DNA of 64,000 nucleotides, taken from the NCBI RefSeq assembly GCF_004402705.1, contig NZ_SOFM01000010.1, positions 1-64,000 on the forward strand, written 5' to 3'. The notes below the pieces were generated by a model. The model saw only the letters and a list, made by a program, of their open reading frames with translations. It was not told where the DNA came from and made no database searches. The translations under genes were made by a program, and so were the position numbers. The stretch is from Cryobacterium mannosilyticum (lineage in GTDB: Bacteria; Actinomycetota; Actinomycetes; Actinomycetales; Microbacteriaceae). Positions 16,168 to 25,391 of the stretch are shown piece after piece (the stretch's first letter is position 1; the number at the start of each line of letters is the position of its first letter).

Positions 16168-16839
16168 ATGAGTGCGCCCCGATCCCCCCGAAACGGCACT
16201 GCCGGTGCGTCCGCGGTGGAGCGGGTCTACGCGCATGTGGCCGAGGCGATCATCACCGGCGCGGTCGGCGCAAGTTCGCTGCTCACGGAAGGCGAAGTCG
16301 CCGAGACCCTCGGCATCAGCCGCACCCCGGTGCGGGAAGCCTTCCTCGCCCTCGAGGCGCACGGACTCCTCACGCTCTTCCCCAAGAAGGGCGCGGTCGT
16401 CACGGCCCAGGGTGACGCCGAAACCGCCGAGCTGCTCCAGGTGCGCATCATGTTCGAGACGACCGCGGTGTCGCTGCACAGCGCCCGCCCCGGCGCCGAC
16501 CGCGCCGTGGACGACGACCTGGCCGCCCTGATCCTGGAGCAGGAGGAGGCCGCCCGGGCCGGCGACCTGCTCGCCTTCGCCCGCGCCGATCATCGCTTCC
16601 ACGCCCGGGTCGTCGACGAGTCCCACAACCGGGTCATCGACGACTTCTACACCCAGCTCGGGCCGCGGCTCAAGCGGCTCCTGCACCGCGTTGCGACCCG
16701 CGATCCGGGCAGTCTCGAGGGCTTCATCACCGAACACCGTGCCCTCGCCGGCTACCTCAGCGCCGGCGACGCCCCCGGTTACGAGGTCGCCCTCCGCCGT
16801 CATGTGCGGCACGGCTTCCCGGCGCCGCTCGCACCCTGA
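16168..16839 (+). CDS. GntR family regulator, FadR/FCD subfamily
   Basis: A 223-residue regulator. Residues about 16-80 form the GntR winged helix (V-A-E-T-L-G-I-S-R-T-P-V-R-E-A-F). Residues about 90-215 are an FCD ligand-binding domain, with an A-R-A-D-H-R-F-H-A-R-V-V segment whose Asp/His residues would hold the metal. FCD proteins bind hydroxy-acids and related carboxylates. It is divergent from the GlcD-like oxidase (241-bp gap) and followed by an MFS transporter 36 nt downstream, so it probably controls both. Confidence 0.9.
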   Translation: MSAPRSPRNGTAGASAVERVYAHVAEAIITGAVGASSLLTEGEVAETLGISRTPVREAFLALEAHGLLTLFPKKGAVVTAQGDAETAELLQVRIMFETTAVSLHSARPGADRAVDDDLAALILEQEEAARAGDLLAFARADHRFHARVVDESHNRVIDDFYTQLGPRLKRLLHRVATRDPGSLEGFITEHRALAGYLSAGDAPGYEVALRRHVRHGFPAPLAP

Positions 16840-16875
16840 TCCCGGCGCATGCCCGACTCCGATCCAGAAAGATTC

Positions 16876-18069
16876 ATGAACTTCCGCCGTACCGTCCCTG
16901 CCTGGCAGCTCGCCGCACCCGCCCTCTTCGTCATGGCCTGGGGCGGCAATCACTTCACCCCGCTCCTGCACATGTACGAGTCGCTCGGCCACTACTCGGC
17001 CTTGATGGCCGACCTCTTCCTCGGCTTCTACGTCGTCGGGCTCATTCCCGGGCTGCTGGTGGCCGGCGCCCTCTCCGACCGGTACGGACGCAAGCCGCTG
17101 TCCGTCGCCGGCGTCGCCATCGGCATCGCAGCCAGCATCCTGCTCGGCCTCGGCTTCTCCAGTGAGATCATGCTTTCCTCCGGCCGGTTCCTGGCCGGCC
17201 TGAGCGTGGGCGTGGCGATGTCGGTCGGGACCGCCTGGCTCAAGGAACTCTCCAGTGCGCCGTTCGACCGCCAGGCCGACCGCACGGCCGGCGCCCGGCG
17301 TCCCGCCCTCACCCTGACGATCGGGTTCGGCCTCGGCGCCGGAGTCGCCGGCGCCCTCGCCCAGTGGGGCCCGATGCCCACCCTCTCCCCTTACCTTGTC
17401 CACATCCTGCTCAGCCTGCTCGTGCTGCCCCGGCTCCTCCGCGCCCCGGAGACGGTGCCGCGGTTCCGCTCGCACCGGCCGTTCTGGCAGGACCTCGCGG
17501 TGCCGCTGGCCGGCCACCGCCGGTTCGTGCGGGTCATCGCCCCCTCGGCCCCCTGGGTCTTCGGCGCCGCGGCGATCGCCTACGCGATCATGCCCAAGCT
17601 CGTGGAGGACCAGCTGGGGTCGCTCAACCTGGCGTTCGCGACCCTGCTCACCGTCGTGACGCTCGGCACCGGGGCGCTCGTGCAGCCCCTCGTCGCCCGG
17701 ATCAACCAGGTCACCGGGGGGCGCGCCCTCGTGGTGGGGATGAGCGTCATGCTGCTCGGACTGGTGCTCTCGATCGCCACCGCCATCGTGCTCTCGCCCC
17801 TGCTCGCGCTGATCACGGCGATCACCCTCGGCGCGTCCTACGGCATCTGCGTGGTGGCCGGCCTCGTCGAGATCCAGCGGATCTCAACCCCGGCAGACCT
17901 CGCCGGCATCACCGGGGTCTACTACAGCCTCACCTACGTCGGCTTCCTGTTGCCGGTGCTCTTCGCCTGGTTGAACTCGGTCGCCAGTTACGCCGTGCTG
18001 ATGAGCGTGCTGGCCGCAGTCTGCGCCGGCTGCCTGGCCGCGGTGGCGTACGGCATCCGTCGCGTCTGA
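16876..18069 (+). CDS. MFS transporter
   Basis: A 397-residue integral membrane protein with about 12 hydrophobic helices and the MFS loop 2-3 motif G-A-L-S-D-R-Y-G-R-K-P. Helix 1 starts W-Q-L-A-A-P-A-L-F-V-M-A-W-G-G-N-H. I chose ATG 16876, preceded by AGAAAG, over the ATG nine codons upstream, which has no ribosome-binding site. It lies 36 nt after the GntR gene and is probably co-transcribed with it. Substrate cannot be read from sequence; by context it may carry the hydroxy-acid oxidised by the GlcD-like enzyme. Confidence 0.88.
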   Translation: MNFRRTVPAWQLAAPALFVMAWGGNHFTPLLHMYESLGHYSALMADLFLGFYVVGLIPGLLVAGALSDRYGRKPLSVAGVAIGIAASILLGLGFSSEIMLSSGRFLAGLSVGVAMSVGTAWLKELSSAPFDRQADRTAGARRPALTLTIGFGLGAGVAGALAQWGPMPTLSPYLVHILLSLLVLPRLLRAPETVPRFRSHRPFWQDLAVPLAGHRRFVRVIAPSAPWVFGAAAIAYAIMPKLVEDQLGSLNLAFATLLTVVTLGTGALVQPLVARINQVTGGRALVVGMSVMLLGLVLSIATAIVLSPLLALITAITLGASYGICVVAGLVEIQRISTPADLAGITGVYYSLTYVGFLLPVLFAWLNSVASYAVLMSVLAAVCAGCLAAVAYGIRRV

Positions 18070-18109
18070 TCGACCGATCGCATGACCCCGACGGATGCCG
18101 CCGCTGGCG

Positions 18110-18115
18110 TACGCT
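18110..18115 (+). promoter_or_regulatory. Putative -10 of the maltokinase gene (leaderless)
   Basis: TACGCT ends 6 nt before ATG 18122, with no Shine-Dalgarno sequence. This supports ATG 18122 over the in-frame ATG at 18095. Confidence 0.45.
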
Positions 18116-18121
18116 GGCGAC

Positions 18122-19564
18122 ATGACTGAGCACGGTCGCGGCACCCCTCTCCCGGATTACCTCAACCGATGGGTCGCAACACAGCGCTGGTTCGCGAGCA
18201 AGGGGAACGTCCCCCGTCTCCACAGCATCGCCCGGTGGTCACTGCCCGCGGCGGAGCCGGGCGTGGACATCCGCACCTACCTCGTCATCGATGCGACGCC
18301 CGGCGAGGATTCGCTCTACCAGCTGCCGCTCACCGAACGCACCGATCCGCTGCCGAACGGGGAGCGCGCCCTGGTCGCCAGGGTGGACGGACCCGACGGG
18401 GAGGCTCGCTTCCTCTATGACGCACCGTATGACCCCGCGTACGCGACCGCGATCCTGCGGATCATCCTGGGCCAGGGTTCCTCACTCGGTTCGGAGGACT
18501 CGGGCGGCAGCGCGCGGGGAGAACTGCTGCTCGACCCGATGGACGCTCCTCTCTATACAGTGGCGGCCAGCCGCGTGCTGACCGGGGAGCAGTCGAACAC
18601 CTCGATCATCTTCGACACCCGGGGTGCGGACGGCACGCCGGCCCGCCCGGTCATCTGCAAGGTGTTCCGCGCCCTTCATCATGGCGAGAACCCGGACATC
18701 TCCGTGCAGGCGGCCCTGGCCAGGGCCGGCTCCCGGTTCGTGCCCGAACCGATCGGCTACGTCGAAGGCGAGTGGGACGACCCCGACCGGAAGGACGGAC
18801 GGGCCAGGGGGCACCTCGCCTTCGCCCAGGAGTTCCTGCCCGGCGTCGAGGACGCCTGGCGTTCCGCGCTGGCTTCAGCCTCGGCCGAGGAGGACTTCAG
18901 CCGGGAGGCCCACGACCTCGGCGTGGCGACGGCTGCCGTGCATGCCGACCTGGCCACGGTGATGCCGACCCGCGAGGCCACCCCCGACGTGATCGAGGCC
19001 GAGCTGGCCGGCATCCGGGACCGTTACCGCATCGCCGTGGCCGAGATTCCCGCGCTGGCCGGGTACCGCGCCGCGATCGAAACCATCTTCAGCCGGGCAC
19101 AGACGGCGCCGTGGCCGCGGCTGCAGCGCATCCACGGCGACTACCACCTGGGCCAGGTTCTCAATGTGCCCGGCGGAAGAGGCTGGGTGCTGGTCGATTT
19201 CGAAGGCGAACCGCTCCGCCCGCTGGAGGAGCGCAACCGGCCGGATGTCCCGCTCCGGGATGTCGCCGGCATGCTCCGGTCGTTCTCCTACGCGGCGGGC
19301 ACCATCGAACTGGCGCATCCGGAACGTCCGGCGCGGGCCGCTCTGGCGTGGGCCGATTCCTGCAGGGAGGCGTTCCTCGCCGGCTACGCCGAACGATCCG
19401 GCCTGGACCTCAGCGCGCAGGGAGCGCTGCTCAGCGCCTTCGAGCTCGACAAGGCCCTCTACGAGGCCGTCTACGAGACCCGCAACCGGCCGAGCTGGCT
19501 CCCGATCCCCCTCGCGGCGATCAAGCGACTCGTCGGCCTCGTCCCCGCGCCGGGCCGGGCCTGA
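18122..19564 (+). CDS. mak: Maltokinase-like phosphotransferase
   Basis: A 480-residue protein of the actinobacterial maltokinase family (eukaryotic-kinase-like fold). The N-terminal cap domain has T-Q-R-W-F-A-S-K-G. The nucleotide pocket includes T-G-E-Q-S-N-T-S and I-C-K-V-F-R. The catalytic loop is R-I-H-G-D-Y-H-L-G-Q-V-L, and the metal-binding motif is V-D-F-E-G-E-P-L-R-P-L. Maltokinase makes maltose-1-phosphate from maltose and ATP, feeding GlgE for alpha-glucan synthesis. Neither glgE nor treS is adjacent. The 4-alpha-glucanotransferase at 26.8-29.0 kb acts in the same metabolism. A related aminoglycoside-phosphotransferase-like role is less likely. Confidence 0.87.
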   Translation: MTEHGRGTPLPDYLNRWVATQRWFASKGNVPRLHSIARWSLPAAEPGVDIRTYLVIDATPGEDSLYQLPLTERTDPLPNGERALVARVDGPDGEARFLYDAPYDPAYATAILRIILGQGSSLGSEDSGGSARGELLLDPMDAPLYTVAASRVLTGEQSNTSIIFDTRGADGTPARPVICKVFRALHHGENPDISVQAALARAGSRFVPEPIGYVEGEWDDPDRKDGRARGHLAFAQEFLPGVEDAWRSALASASAEEDFSREAHDLGVATAAVHADLATVMPTREATPDVIEAELAGIRDRYRIAVAEIPALAGYRAAIETIFSRAQTAPWPRLQRIHGDYHLGQVLNVPGGRGWVLVDFEGEPLRPLEERNRPDVPLRDVAGMLRSFSYAAGTIELAHPERPARAALAWADSCREAFLAGYAERSGLDLSAQGALLSAFELDKALYEAVYETRNRPSWLPIPLAAIKRLVGLVPAPGRA

Positions 19565-19603
19565 CCTGCCCTCCCGCGGGTGAGGGAGGTGGGGGTGGGT
19601 GGG

Positions 19604-21316
19604 TCAGCGCTTCAGCTCGGGGAACTGGTCGTCCCGCCACTCGTCGGCCAGTCGCGTGCGGGTCGCCGCCGCCTCGTCCTCGCGCATCCTGAGCTCGACC
19701 CGGCGGATCTTGCCCGAGCTGGTCTTGGGAAGTTCGAAGAACTCGACCCGTCGCACGCGCATATAGGGAGGTAGCCCGTTGCGGGCGTGGCGCAGCACCT
19801 CGAGGGCGGTTGCGCCGTTGGACTCCCAGCCGGAGGCAAGCGCGATGTACGCCTTCGCGATGTTGAGGCGGGTGTCGTCCGGCGCCGGCACGACCGCGGC
19901 CTCCGCGACGGCCGGATGCTCGAGCAACACGCTCTCAACCTCGAATGGCGACACCTTGTAGTCGGAGGACTTGAAGATATCGTCGGTGCGCCCGATGAAG
20001 GTGATGTAGCCGTCGCTGTCGCGGCTGGCGACGTCACCGGTGTGGAAGTAGCCGTTGCGCACGGCCTCGGCCGTGCGCTCGGGGTCGCCGTAGTAGCCGG
20101 CCATCAGGTTGACGGCCGTCTCGGAGAGGTCAAGGCAGATCTCACCCTCGTCGGTCACCGCACCCGTGATCGGGTCGACCAGGCTGATCCGGACCCCGGG
20201 CAGCGGGAGGCCCATCGACCCTGCCTTGAGGCGGGATCCCGGCCCGTTTCCGACGATCGCGGTGGTCTCGGTCTGGCCGTAGCCGTCGCGGATCGTCAGC
20301 CCCCAGGCCCGCTGGATCTGGCTGATCACCTCGGGGTTCAACGGCTCCCCGGCCGAGAGGATCTCCCGCAGACCCTCGGGCTTGACGCCCAACTCGGACT
20401 GGATCAGCATCCGCCACACGGTCGGCGGCGCACAGAAGGTCGTGACGCGCGCGCGGTGCAGCTGGTCGGCGAGGGCGCGCGGGTCGAACCGGGCGTAGTT
20501 GTAGACGAACACGGTCGCCTCGGCGATCCACGGCGCGAAGAAGCTGCTCCACGCGTGCTTGCCCCAGCCGGGCGAGCTGATCGCCAGGTGCACGTCGTCG
20601 GGACGCACGCCGATCCAGAACATCGTGGTGAGGTGCCCCACCGGATAGGAGGTCTGGGTGTGCACGACCATCTTCGGTTTGCTGGTGGTGCCCGAGGTGA
20701 AGTAGATCAGTGACGCATCGTCGGATGCCACGGTGACCGTGGTCTTCACCGGGGTGACCAGGTCTGCGTCGGCGTAGTGCGCCCAGCCGGGCACGGCCTC
20801 CCCCACGCAGATGCGCGAGTAGTCGCCTTCGACCTGGGCGAACTTGGCCGCATCGCTCGCGTTCGCGATCACGTGATCGACTCCCCCGCGCCGCACCCGG
20901 TCGGCCAGGTCACCGGTGGCCAGAACCGTGGAGGTCGGCAGGATGACGGCGCCGGCCTTCATGATGCCGAGCATCAGTTCCCAGAGCTCTACCTGGTTGC
21001 CGAGCATGAGCATGACGTGGTCGCCCGGCTGGACACCCCGCTGGATCAGCCACAGCGCGACCTGGTCGGAGCGGGTGGACATCTGCGCGAAGGTGACCTT
21101 CAGTTCGCGACCGTCCTCCTCCACGATCCAGAGGGCGGTCTTGTCGTTGCCCTCCGCGATGACGTCGAACCAGTCGGTCGCCCAGTTGAAGGAGGACCCG
21201 ACCTCGGGCCAGGCGAATTCGGCCGATGCACGCTCGTGCCCTTCGCGCAGGCGCAGGAGTTGGTCCCGCGCGTCTCGGAAGCTGCTGGTGCTCGTAGGGT
21301 TGGTCACGGATTCCAT
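19604..21316 (-). CDS. AMP-dependent acyl-CoA synthetase (acetyl-CoA synthetase-like)
   Basis: A 570-residue adenylate-forming enzyme. Motifs: Y-F-T-S-G-T-T-S-K-P-K for ATP binding, D-G-Y-G-Q-T-E-T-T, G-Y-F-H-T-G-D and the C-terminal P-K-T-S-S-G-K-I-R-R with the catalytic Lys. Length and the W-G-K-H-A-W-S-S-F-F-A-P-W region place it with medium-chain/acetyl-type acyl-CoA synthetases. The acyl substrate is not determined. ATG 21316 and GTG 21307 are both possible starts after TTGAGGAAA; the open frame upstream is non-coding. It converges on the maltokinase gene. Confidence 0.88.
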   Translation of the reverse strand: MESVTNPTSTSSFRDARDQLLRLREGHERASAEFAWPEVGSSFNWATDWFDVIAEGNDKTALWIVEEDGRELKVTFAQMSTRSDQVALWLIQRGVQPGDHVMLMLGNQVELWELMLGIMKAGAVILPTSTVLATGDLADRVRRGGVDHVIANASDAAKFAQVEGDYSRICVGEAVPGWAHYADADLVTPVKTTVTVASDDASLIYFTSGTTSKPKMVVHTQTSYPVGHLTTMFWIGVRPDDVHLAISSPGWGKHAWSSFFAPWIAEATVFVYNYARFDPRALADQLHRARVTTFCAPPTVWRMLIQSELGVKPEGLREILSAGEPLNPEVISQIQRAWGLTIRDGYGQTETTAIVGNGPGSRLKAGSMGLPLPGVRISLVDPITGAVTDEGEICLDLSETAVNLMAGYYGDPERTAEAVRNGYFHTGDVASRDSDGYITFIGRTDDIFKSSDYKVSPFEVESVLLEHPAVAEAAVVPAPDDTRLNIAKAYIALASGWESNGATALEVLRHARNGLPPYMRVRRVEFFELPKTSSGKIRRVELRMREDEAAATRTRLADEWRDDQFPELKR

Positions 21317-21444
21317 TTTCCTCAACAGTGAATGCCCGGAACTGCATGAATCGGCGTCTCCACGCCGTCCGCATCGTGTGCGGGACGTTCCGTCCACTCT
21401 AGGACCCGGGTTGCCAACCCTCTCGGCGGCGCCGGCCGGCGCCG

Positions 21445-21603
21445 TCAGGCGAAGTCGCTGCTTCGGGACCCGGACCTGAGGTCGGACGCGCGCATCGTGC
21501 CGGGCCGGTCGGGCAAGCGCCCGTAGCCGTCCCGCAGAACGTGCAGCATGGTGCCGCCGATACCGGCGAGGGAAAGAATGCCGAGAATGATGAGAATGAG
21601 CAT
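21445..21603 (-). CDS. Small single-pass membrane protein (52 aa)
   Basis: ATG 21603 is preceded by a good Shine-Dalgarno sequence (GGAGG, 8 nt spacing). The 52-residue product has a hydrophobic N-terminal helix (L-I-L-I-I-L-G-I-L-S-L-A-G-I-G-G-T-M) and a short basic/Ser-rich tail. No family is recognised. It lies between the acyl-CoA synthetase promoter region and the LuxR gene; its own ribosome-binding site argues for a real gene. Confidence 0.6.
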   Translation of the reverse strand: MLILIILGILSLAGIGGTMLHVLRDGYGRLPDRPGTMRASDLRSGSRSSDFA

Positions 21604-21873
21604 TGCCTGCCTCCAGTTCAGGGATGAATCGATGGGTTTGAGCCTCCTCGGTAAGGCGGGCCGGTCACATCGGGCGGATGCCGTAACTCGGCGCTTCGGG
21701 GCGATGCTGCGGGCGGGCCCGACCGGCGACCCGCCCGCTCGTGGCCGACCCGTCGCCGAGCTGAGAGAAAAGCCGGCTTTTGCCCCGGGCAATGGCTGCA
21801 CGCCTCTCAGTTCGGCGACAGGTTTGTCGCTGCGGGGTCGACCACCGAGGGCGGAGCGGGGTCGGCAGGGCGG

Positions 21874-24800
21874 CTATCGTGCGGGATCGGTGGCGCGGGA
21901 GAGGTAGGCGGCTTCGGTGCGCGTGACGGCGCCGGTCTTCCGGAGGATGTTCGACACGTGCACGCTCGCGGTCTTCACGCTGATGAACAGTCGCTCCGCG
22001 ATTTGCCGGTTGCTCAGACCCTGGGCGAGCAGGTCCAGCACCTGGCGCTCTCGCTCTGTCAGCAGGGCCGCGGTCTGGGCCTCCGCCGAGAGGTCGCTCG
22101 CCCCGGGCCTGGCCGGGCCGATGCGGCGCAGGAGCCGGGTGGCCTGGTCCGCCACGAGTCCGAGCCCGATCCGCTCGGCGTCGCGGCGGGCCGACTCGGC
22201 CCACCGGCGCGCGCTCGACCGATCACCGCTGGTGGCGAACGCCTCGGCCAGGCGGAAGGCCGCGTACGGCGCCAGCTGGGCGTCCGCCTCCGGGACGGCG
22301 GATGCCGCAACCGCCACCGTCCACGCCTCCGGATCCGTTCCGGTTCGACCGGGCCCGCTCAGTTCCGCCTCGAAGACCGCCCGAAGGGCCGGCACCGTCG
22401 GCCAGGGCGACGCCGCGGCCAGCGTGGCGCGCAGCTTCCCTTCGAGACGGTCGAGGATTCGCCCCGGACCGGCGCCGGTCCGGGCCGGCTCGACACCCGG
22501 CCCGGCACCCGGCTCGGCAACCACGCCGGCACCCACGCCGGCGCCCTGCGCGCCCTCGCGTTCGATCGGCGAGCCGCCGGCGCGGGCGGCCGCGATCACC
22601 CGGGCTCCGATGGCCAGCAACGGCAGATCGTAGGCCGGGAACGACCGGTGCTCCGGTTCGAGGAGCACGCTCACCTCCCGCCATGCCTCCTGGACGTCCG
22701 CGCGCGCCAGGGCGATCTCCGCCGCGACCGCGGCGAGCCCGAGCCGGGATTGGGCGTCGATGCGCACCTGGAGGTTGAGCGCGCCCCGCCAGCCGCGGAG
22801 CATCCGATCGGCGCCCGGCGCGTCGCCGGCCCGGAGGGTGGAGTGCAGTTTGAGCCGCTGGAGATGCGCGCGATAACCGATCGGCGGATCGAGCTCGAGG
22901 GCGCGGTCGAGGAGCTCGTCGGCGCGGGGGGTCTGGCCGAGCGCGGCCAACGGCCCGATCAGGTTCGACATCAGCATGGCGCCCGAGGTTCGTTCGACTC
23001 CGCGCTGCCTCGCCCGCTCTACTCCCTCCTCGGCGACGCGCACCGCGTCCTCGAACCGGCCGAGCAGATGCAGGGCGTCGGACTGGTTCACCCAGAACCG
23101 CAGCCGGGCCGAGTCGTTGTCCCCGGCCAGTTCCCCGGCCAGCTCCAGGTCGGACAGGCCCGCCTCGATGGCGCCCGCGGACAGCCGGGAGAATCCTCGG
23201 ATGTTCGCCGCAACCGACATCCGCGGCCCGGAGCCGACCTCGGCCGCCTGCGCGTAGGCATCGTTGGCGGTGCCGACAGCCTCGTCGAACCGCGCTTCCA
23301 GCATCAGCCGGGCCGCCAATTCGCCGAGGACATTGGCACGAAGCACGCTGGGCGGCTGATCGGTGAGCACGTCCAGGGCCTCCCGGAGGAGGGCGACGGA
23401 CCCGATCTGGCCGATGTTCGCGAGGTAGGAGGCCTTGTTCCGGAGCATCCGGGCGTACCGCTCGGGGTCAGCGGGGCTCGAACCGGCGATGGCTTCGTCG
23501 ATCAGGGCGATGGCGCGTTCGCTCTCGCCGGCGTTGCGCAGGATGTAGGACGTTTCGGCGAGCAGGTCGACCCGGCTGCGCCCGGCCAGTTCCTCGGCAT
23601 CCGGAATCTGGTCCCAGAGTTCGATCGCCCGCTCTCCCATTCTCGCCGCCGAGGCGAAGGCGTAGGAGCGATGGGCCTGCGTCATCGCGGTGACCGAGGA
23701 TGCGAACGCCTTCCGCAGGTTGTGCGCGGCCATCCAGTGGTAGGAGACCGCCGTGGCGTCGGGGCTCGCCTCGCTGCGACCGGATTCGAGGGCCTCGGCG
23801 TAGCGGGTGTGGAACCGCACCCGCTCCCCGGGCAGGAGCTGGTCGTGGATGGCTTCGCGCACGAGCGCGTGCCGGAACGCATAGGCGGTGCCGAGCGCGA
23901 CGAGCACCCCGGCATTGACGGCTTCCCCTGCGGCCGCGTCGATGTCGTCCGCGCTGGCGTCGCAGACGAGCGCGAGCAGCTCGTGTTCGACCCGTACGCC
24001 GCCGGCCGCGAGCAGCCGCATGATCCGCTTGGTGTTCTCGCTGAGCAGCTCGTACCGGGCGAGCAGGATGCCCCGAAGGGTCTCCGGCACGCTCTCCGCG
24101 CCGGCGAAGATCTCACAGCCGATCAGTTCCTCGACGAAGAACGGGACGCCATCGGTGCGCTCGTGCACAAGGCCGATCTCCCGCTCGTCGGGCGCCGAAC
24201 CGAGGATGCCGATGGCCATCTGGCGCACCTGGGCGCGGGTCAGCCTCGCCAGTTCGCGCCGCTCAGCGCGCCGGTTGCGGTCGAGTTCGGGCAGCCAGGC
24301 CCGGAGCGGGCTTCCCCGGCCCAACTCGTCGCTCCGGAAAGTGAGCACGAAGAGGATGCGGTCCCGCTCGATCACCCGGATGAGGTATCTCAGCAGCCCG
24401 AGGGTGCCCTGATCGGCCCAGTGCAGGTCCTCGACCACGAATACGAGCGGATGCACCCTGGCCGCGGCCTCGAGGGTGCCGGCAACGGCGTCGTAGACAC
24501 TGTTGGCGCTGAGCCGGCTGGACGCACCGGCTTCGGGTGGGGCAACGGCGCGGTTCGGGAGTCCGAGTTCGGGCAGGAGTAGGACCAACGTCTCCCCGGC
24601 CTGGCCCGCGGCTTCCAGGAACGCCTGCTCGCCGATCCCGGCGGCCAGTTCCCGCAGCGCGGCGACGACGGGAGAGTACGGCGGGGCGTCGCTGTCGAGG
24701 TCGATCGATTGCCCGCGCAGCACCAGCGGCCGGTCCGGCCGGCCGGCCCCGGCTCCCGTTCCGGTTCCGGGTTCGGGTTCAGCTTCGGGTTCGGTTTCAG

Positions 24801-24981
24801 CTTCGGGTTCGGGACGAAGCTCGTCCAGGAATTCCTGGACGAGCCGGGTCTTCCCGATGCCGGCCTCGCCGCCGAGCGCCACCGTGCGCGTGCGGCCCGC
24901 CTGAACCTCGGCGAAGGCGCCGCGGAGCGCCTCGAGGTCGGACTCTCGGCCGACGAGCGCGGTGGTCTGCTCGATGTGCAT
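21874..24981 (-). CDS. Large LuxR family regulator with AAA-type ATPase domain (LAL/MalT-like)
   Basis: A 1035-residue protein starting at ATG 24981. Residues about 8-350 form a STAND/AAA ATPase with Walker A GGEAGIGKT (37-45) and Walker B F-V-V-E-D-L-H-W-A-D. A long helical TPR-like region follows. The C-terminal LuxR helix-turn-helix (about 970-1030) has L-T-E-R-E-R-Q-V-L-D-L-L-A-Q-G-L-S-N-R-Q-I-A. LAL regulators act as ATP-gated activators sensing small molecules. Right after the Walker A helix is an acidic Glu/Pro repeat and a Gly-rich stretch (about residues 55-80), unusual inside an ATPase core. A second Pro/Gly-rich linker lies near residues 810-830. The target is unknown. Confidence 0.9.
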   Translation of the reverse strand: MHIEQTTALVGRESDLEALRGAFAEVQAGRTRTVALGGEAGIGKTRLVQEFLDELRPEPEAETEPEAEPEPGTGTGAGAGRPDRPLVLRGQSIDLDSDAPPYSPVVAALRELAAGIGEQAFLEAAGQAGETLVLLLPELGLPNRAVAPPEAGASSRLSANSVYDAVAGTLEAAARVHPLVFVVEDLHWADQGTLGLLRYLIRVIERDRILFVLTFRSDELGRGSPLRAWLPELDRNRRAERRELARLTRAQVRQMAIGILGSAPDEREIGLVHERTDGVPFFVEELIGCEIFAGAESVPETLRGILLARYELLSENTKRIMRLLAAGGVRVEHELLALVCDASADDIDAAAGEAVNAGVLVALGTAYAFRHALVREAIHDQLLPGERVRFHTRYAEALESGRSEASPDATAVSYHWMAAHNLRKAFASSVTAMTQAHRSYAFASAARMGERAIELWDQIPDAEELAGRSRVDLLAETSYILRNAGESERAIALIDEAIAGSSPADPERYARMLRNKASYLANIGQIGSVALLREALDVLTDQPPSVLRANVLGELAARLMLEARFDEAVGTANDAYAQAAEVGSGPRMSVAANIRGFSRLSAGAIEAGLSDLELAGELAGDNDSARLRFWVNQSDALHLLGRFEDAVRVAEEGVERARQRGVERTSGAMLMSNLIGPLAALGQTPRADELLDRALELDPPIGYRAHLQRLKLHSTLRAGDAPGADRMLRGWRGALNLQVRIDAQSRLGLAAVAAEIALARADVQEAWREVSVLLEPEHRSFPAYDLPLLAIGARVIAAARAGGSPIEREGAQGAGVGAGVVAEPGAGPGVEPARTGAGPGRILDRLEGKLRATLAAASPWPTVPALRAVFEAELSGPGRTGTDPEAWTVAVAASAVPEADAQLAPYAAFRLAEAFATSGDRSSARRWAESARRDAERIGLGLVADQATRLLRRIGPARPGASDLSAEAQTAALLTERERQVLDLLAQGLSNRQIAERLFISVKTASVHVSNILRKTGAVTRTEAAYLSRATDPAR

Positions 24982-25072
24982 GGGTCCATCGTGCCACTGC
25001 CGGGCGACCCCGGCACCGCTGGCGTCCTCGACGGGTGCGGCCTGCCGGACCGGTCGGGTCACCTCGAGTGGG

Positions 25073-25273
25073 TCACCGCGACGAGTGGAGCTGCGGATGC
25101 CCGGCGAGCCGCAGCCGGTTGATGGTCCGCTGCGGGAGGGTCTCCCTGGCTGTCCCGCGCGCACGCTCCTCGTCCACGCGTTCGCGCGCCACCCGCCGAC
25201 GCTCCAGGTCTCGGGTGAGCCGTTCCTCGTCGGCGCGGTAGAGCCGGTAGAAGGCGTATTCACTGATTTGCAC
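25073..25273 (-). CDS. Small charged protein, unknown function (66 aa)
   Basis: Best read from GTG 25273, which follows AGAGGA at 4-nt spacing. The product begins with an aromatic patch (S-E-Y-A-F-Y-R-L-Y-R) followed by a highly charged predicted helix (E-E-R-L-T-R-D-L-E-R-R-R-V-A-R-E). There is no membrane segment, and no family is recognised. The start is divergent from the membrane protein at 25392. Its end lies about 90 nt upstream of the LuxR start in the same direction, so they could share a transcript. Confidence 0.5.
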   Translation of the reverse strand: MQISEYAFYRLYRADEERLTRDLERRRVARERVDEERARGTARETLPQRTINRLRLAGHPQLHSSR

Positions 25274-25391
25274 TGTGTCCTCTTCCTCTGTTTCCTGTTC
25301 ATCACAGTGCGCTCTAAGGCGGTGGCCGGGCATCGGACGGATGCCCTATTTCCGCTGGCCTATATGCTGGCGAACAACGGAGGGAACGGCG

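Noticed and set aside
21958..24582. 874-codon plus-strand open frame opposite the LuxR gene
   Set aside because: No recognisable domain; the minus strand codes the ATPase and LuxR domains with all motifs.
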